Source: Stigmatella aurantiaca (GTDB lineage Bacteria; Myxococcota; Myxococcia; Myxococcales; Myxococcaceae). From it: a DNA stretch of 64,000 bases. A program made the position numbers and the translations under genes. Below the pieces are notes generated by a model that was not told where the DNA came from, made no database searches, and was given only the letters and a program-made list of their open reading frames with translations. Below, piece after piece: positions 60,670-64,000 of this stretch. Positions within the stretch are counted from its first letter, which is position 1; every line of letters starts with the position of its first letter. Where the stretch lies: positions 152,328-216,327 of the forward strand of contig NZ_FOAP01000015.1 in NCBI RefSeq assembly GCF_900109545.1, written 5' to 3'.

Positions 60670-61647
60670 ATGGGACACGGAAGCTACAGCTACGAGGCAC
60701 ACGAGGCGATGACCCGGGCCCGGTCGGACCAGCCCGTGCAGGAGGTGTTCACCCAGGTCCACTGCCACCCGCTCATGGACCCGCGCGGGGTGAAGGTGCG
60801 CGAGAGCCGGGACAGCGCCGCGCACCCGCGCTCGCTGGGCATCGTGTTCGCGCTGGATGTCACCGGCTCCATGGGCGCCATCCCGGAGCTGCTGGCGCGC
60901 CAGTACCTGCCCACCTTCATGAAGACGCTGCTGGACTCCGGGGTGCAGGACCCGCAGGTGCTCTTCATGGCCGTGGGGGATGCGGTGCATGACCGCGCCC
61001 CCTTGCAGGTGGGCCAGTTCGAGTCCTCCGAGCGCCAGATGGACCAGTGGCTCACGTGGACGTACCTGGAGGGCGGCGGCGGGGAGTTCGGCATCGAGTC
61101 CTACGAGCTGGGCATGTACTTCGCCGCCCGCCACATGCAGATGGACTGCTGGGCCAAGCGCAAGCACCGGGGCTACTTCTTCATGACCGGGGACGAGCGG
61201 CCCTACCCGTACGTGTCCCGGAAGCAGGTGGGCGAGCTCATCGGCGCGCCGCTGGAGAAGGACCTGCCCATCGCCCAGGTGGTGGACGAGCTGCAGCGCA
61301 CCTTCGAGCCGTTCTTCCTGGTGCCGGACCTGGACCGGCTGCGCAACTGCGCGACCGAGTGGCGGGAGCTGCTCGGCGACCGGGTCATCAGCATGGAGAA
61401 CCCGGTGGACACCGTGGCCGTGGCCGCGGGGCTGGTGGGGCTGTGCGAGGGCGTCTTCCCGGACCTGGACGCGCTCGCGCGCCGGCTGGAGAAGGAGAAG
61501 ATGCCCCGGAACCGGCTGGGCGCGGTGGTGCGCTCGCTCACCCCGTTCGCGGCGGTGCTGGAGCGGGATGGCACGCCCCGGCCGCGCTTCGAAGGGGGCG
61601 CGGACCTGCCCACGGGGGATGGCGCCTCCGGCTACCGCCGCCGCTGA
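60670..61647 (+). CDS. VWA-domain protein
   Basis: 325 aa; ATG at 60670 after AAGGAGAGACACG. A von Willebrand A domain with MIDAS FALDVTGSMGAIPELLAR (Asp63, Thr65, Ser67), followed by VLFMAVGDAVHDRAPLQ and a Gly-rich loop (EGGGGEFGIESYELGMYF), then GYFFMTGDERPYPYV. No signal peptide, so cytoplasmic, of the kind that partners with ATPases or kinases. A later helical part (about 250-325) is unassigned. Cotranscribed with the pseudokinase and PurA-like genes. Confidence 0.85.
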   Translation: MGHGSYSYEAHEAMTRARSDQPVQEVFTQVHCHPLMDPRGVKVRESRDSAAHPRSLGIVFALDVTGSMGAIPELLARQYLPTFMKTLLDSGVQDPQVLFMAVGDAVHDRAPLQVGQFESSERQMDQWLTWTYLEGGGGEFGIESYELGMYFAARHMQMDCWAKRKHRGYFFMTGDERPYPYVSRKQVGELIGAPLEKDLPIAQVVDELQRTFEPFFLVPDLDRLRNCATEWRELLGDRVISMENPVDTVAVAAGLVGLCEGVFPDLDALARRLEKEKMPRNRLGAVVRSLTPFAAVLERDGTPRPRFEGGADLPTGDGASGYRRR

Positions 61648-61656
61648 GGAGGGCCC

Positions 61657-63036
61657 ATGTCCGCGCGCCGGGAGGCCCATGTGGTGGTGGACCTCGGCTT
61701 TGGGGACTCCGGGAAGGGGACCCTCACCGAGTGGCTGGTGCGACGGCACGGGGCGCGGCTGGTGGTCCGCTTCAATGGGGGCGCGCAGGCGGGCCACAAC
61801 GTCGTCACCGAGGATGGGCGGCACCACACCTTCTCTCAGTTCGGCGCCGGGAGCTTCGAGCCCGGCGTGTGGACGCACCTGGCGCGCCCCACGGTGTTCC
61901 ATCCGCTCGCGATGCTCGTGGAGGCGCGGTACCTGGCGCGGCAGGGCGTCACGGATGTGCTCGGCCGTACGACGGTGAGCGAGGGGGCGCGGGTCATCAC
62001 CCCGTTTCACCAGGCCGCGGGGCGGCTGCGCGAGTTGGCGCGGGGGGCTGGGCGGCACGGCACGTGCGGGGTGGGCGTGGGGGAGACGGTGCGGGATGCC
62101 CTGACCCACCCAGAGGAGGCGATTCACGCGGGAGACCTGCGCTCCCCGGAGCAACTTGTGCGCAAGGCCCGCCGTGCCCAGGAGCGGCTGCGCGCGGAGC
62201 TGTCCGAGGTGCGGCGCGCGGCGAGTGCCCATCCCCAGGCCGAGCCGGAACTGCGCCTGATGGATGACCTCGACGTCCCCTCGCGCTGGGCCGACGCCGT
62301 GGCGGCTCTCCAGCCCGAAAAGCGGGTAGTGGAGGACGCCTGGCTGGGCACCCGCCTTCAAGAGGGCACCACCGTGTTCGAGGGAGCCCAAGGCGTGCTC
62401 CTCGACGAGAACTGGGGCTTCCATCCTCACACGACGTGGAGCACCTGCACTTTCGACAACGCGCTCATGCTGCTGAACGAGCACGGCTTCGATGGGGACG
62501 TGCACCGGCTCGGTGTGCTGCGTTCCTATACGACGCGGCACGGAGAAGGCCCGCTGCCTACCGAGAATGCCGCCCTCGCGTCAGCCCTGCCCGAGCCGCA
62601 CAACGGTGCCGCCGGATGGCAGGGAAACTTCCGGGTGGGCAGCTTCGACGCGGTGCTGGCGCGCTACGCACTGGCCGCGTGCGGAGGCGTGGATGCCCTG
62701 GCGGTGACCCACCTGGACCGGCTGTCCGAACGCTGGCCCGTGTGTACGGCCTACCGCGCCCCCTCAGGCTGCGACGCAGAGAACTTCATCCGGGAAGCGA
62801 TTGGAGACTCACGAGTCACCACCCTGCGCTTGGGTCCTCGCGGGGATCTCTCCTATCAAGAGCGTCTCACGCACGGACTGCTCCAGTGCGAGCCCTGGCC
62901 GGAAATGCTCGAACTTGGAGAGCACGCCGAAGCCCGGGGCGAGCGATTCGTATCTTGGCTCGAAACCATTCTGGGAGTGCCCGTGAGGGTGACATCTCAT
63001 GGCCCCACCGCCCAGAGCAAACGCTCCCGGAACTGA
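61657..63036 (+). CDS. Divergent adenylosuccinate synthetase (PurA-like) paralogue
   Basis: 459 aa; ATG at 61657 with GAGGAGG just upstream. PurA features in order: VVVDLGFGDSGKGTLTEWL (catalytic Asp17, P-loop Lys20; the usual GDEGKG is GDSGKG), FNGGAQAGHNVV (His47), RHGTCGVGVGETVRD (normally KIGTTGRGIGP, here with the Arg lost), FEGAQGVLLDENWGFHPH, SYTTRHGEGPLPTE and GWQGNFRVGSFDAVLARYAL (IMP/Asp-binding Arg region changed), then THLD instead of TKLD for guanine recognition. It is clearly in the family but probably has altered substrate specificity. A housekeeping PurA would be elsewhere. Confidence 0.82.
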   Translation: MSARREAHVVVDLGFGDSGKGTLTEWLVRRHGARLVVRFNGGAQAGHNVVTEDGRHHTFSQFGAGSFEPGVWTHLARPTVFHPLAMLVEARYLARQGVTDVLGRTTVSEGARVITPFHQAAGRLRELARGAGRHGTCGVGVGETVRDALTHPEEAIHAGDLRSPEQLVRKARRAQERLRAELSEVRRAASAHPQAEPELRLMDDLDVPSRWADAVAALQPEKRVVEDAWLGTRLQEGTTVFEGAQGVLLDENWGFHPHTTWSTCTFDNALMLLNEHGFDGDVHRLGVLRSYTTRHGEGPLPTENAALASALPEPHNGAAGWQGNFRVGSFDAVLARYALAACGGVDALAVTHLDRLSERWPVCTAYRAPSGCDAENFIREAIGDSRVTTLRLGPRGDLSYQERLTHGLLQCEPWPEMLELGEHAEARGERFVSWLETILGVPVRVTSHGPTAQSKRSRN

Positions 63037-63119
63037 CGGCGCGGCATCTGGACCGGCGCGGAGATTGAAGACTTGCAGGACGATTCACCCTCGGTCAAAG
63101 CTGAACACCGGGAGGGTGG

Positions 63120-63479
63120 ATGGTGAAGGAACATGCAGGTGGGGCAGGCCCCACACTGTTCGGCGGCCGCATCGAGCGGATCCCGAGTGTTGTCGACCTG
63201 GGTCCAGTCCCTGTCCCCAACTCGTGCGACGCGGTGTATGCCACCAATGGTCCCCGCCGTTGGGTACGCAAGCCGCTCATGGGGGCGAATGGCCTCCTCG
63301 CAGAGGCGCTTGGCCTCATGCTCGGCCGCGCCCTCCACGCTCCCATCCTAGATGGGGCTGTCACGGGCCCGCCGGATGACCTCGTGTGGCTCAGCGAAGT
63401 CGTGCCGAACATCCAGCATTGGGAGAGCCAGCACGTCAACTTCATCATCAACTATCCCGAGGTGGGGCGGCTGATTTGA
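63120..63479 (+). pseudogene. HipA-like kinase, 3'-truncated near an IS element
   Basis: 119 codons from an ATG with the strong site GGAGGGTGG directly upstream. Matches the start of small HipA-like/PI3K-type proteins: VRKPLMGANGLLAEALGLML, GRALHAPILDGAV and WLSEVVPNIQHWESQHVNF, then NYPEVGRLI and a stop. The catalytic NEDRHAGN segment expected next is missing. The break is followed within 80 bases by a transposase gene, so the gene has probably been cut by insertion. Fifth gene of the pseudokinase-VWA-PurA-like direction, 83 bp after PurA-like. Confidence 0.6.
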
Positions 63480-63557
63480 GGCATCCCCTCATCTTGCGAG
63501 CAGGCAGGCAAGCGTTGACTGGGCCGTCTGATGCAATAAGCGGCCACTACTTGGCTG
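63480..63557 (+). mobile_element. Probable left end of an IS4-family insertion sequence
   Basis: 78 bases between the truncated HipA-like gene and the transposase start, consistent with the left terminal region of the IS. The right end is outside the window, so the inverted repeats and target duplication cannot be defined. Confidence 0.45.
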
Positions 63558-64000
63558 GTGAGGTCATCGGCCATCAACGAGCAGCAGGTCCATACCTTCC
63601 TCCAGAGCTTGTTCGGGGAGGATCTCCATGCCAAGCGAGTCCTATCTCTGTCGCTGGCAACTCTGGGCGTTATCCACGCGGCCAGTCTGTCGGTCTACGC
63701 CATCGGCCAGGCGGTGGCCCTGGCGCGAGGCACGCACGGCAAGCACGGAGTGAAGCAGGTGGACCGACTGCTGTCCAACCCGGGCATTGCCGTGTGGAAG
63801 GTGTTGGCCTTGTGGGTGCCGTACGTGCTGGGGCAACGCACCGAGGCCTTGGTGGCGCTGGACTGGACCGACTTCGAACCGGACGACCAGACGACGCTGG
63901 TGGCCTCGCTGATAACGAAGCATGGACGGCCCACGCCCCTGGTGTGGTTGACGGTACAGAAGTCGGCGCTCAAGGGCCTGCGCAACGAAGTGGAGGATGC
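63558..64000 (+). mobile_element. IS4-family transposase (partial)
   Basis: GTG start at 63558 and open to the window edge (147 codons). The protein reads INEQQVHTFLQSLFGEDLHA, LSLATLGVIHAASLSVYAIG, GVKQVDRLLSNPGIAVWK and ALDWTDFEPDDQTTL, the N-terminal region and first catalytic Asp (LDWTDF) of IS4-type DDE transposases. The second Asp and the Y-R-K/E motif lie beyond the edge. Confidence 0.8.

Noticed and set aside
59419..62541. 1040-codon minus-strand open frame
   Set aside because: Antisense to the pseudokinase, VWA and PurA-like genes; no recognisable domains and no start context.
1..64000. tRNA, rRNA, CRISPR array or prophage
   Set aside because: No cloverleaf, rRNA core, repeat-spacer array or phage structural gene was recognised on either strand.

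Overview
This is a high-GC window with dense coding, many 4-base start/stop overlaps and many lipoproteins. It also has multidomain histidine kinases, a Ser/Thr kinase with a secreted Cys-rich tail, and FG-GAP/MopE-like surface proteins. Together with an exopolysaccharide locus matching the Myxococcus xanthus eps system, this points to a myxobacterium, probably of the Cystobacterineae (Stigmatella/Cystobacter/Archangium/Myxococcus type). No rRNA, tRNA or CRISPR was seen.

Layout. 1-5.7 kb is an accessory region: a lipoprotein with a nuclease-like E-x-K motif and its neighbour (DUF6310/DUF5953-like), a receptor-type Ser/Thr kinase, two tandem coiled-coil membrane paralogues, and a JAMM-motif lipoprotein coupled to a small lipoprotein. 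5.75-20.2 kb is one minus-strand Wzx/Wzy exopolysaccharide locus: epsZ, wzx, epsY, epsX, a small membrane ORF, epsW, epsV, epsU, wzy, a pseudo-BY-kinase-like gene, a GT2 (epsA-like) and a GH44 lipoprotein (epsB-like). In M. xanthus, as I recall, these genes lie in two separated arms; here they are contiguous. A GT4 and a receiver-GAF-kinase hybrid lie just upstream (20.6-23.5 kb).

23.9-42.3 kb is mostly housekeeping and envelope genes: nudC, cysQ, a PAS hybrid kinase, an RsbQ-like hydrolase, a GIY-YIG protein, a CBS protein, two SurA/PpiC chaperones followed by pdxA (the surA-pdxA order of enterobacteria), an AgmX/PglI-type protein, an outer membrane barrel, a thiaminase I-like lipoprotein, a GlcD-type oxidase and a DJ-1/PfpI protein. 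42.4-50.8 kb encodes three large exported repeat proteins and an AA10 lytic polysaccharide monooxygenase. A kup remnant, an ECF sigma/NrsF-like anti-sigma operon and an AHH-nuclease toxin with an Imm11-like immunity gene follow.

56.7-63.5 kb holds the most novel-looking set: an SPFH membrane protein and a partner gene, divergent from a zinc-ribbon pseudokinase, a VWA protein, a divergent adenylosuccinate-synthetase paralogue and a truncated HipA-like gene. An IS4-type transposase runs off the right edge. The combination resembles known signalling or conflict modules (kinase + VWA + nucleotide enzyme) but I do not recognise it as a described system.
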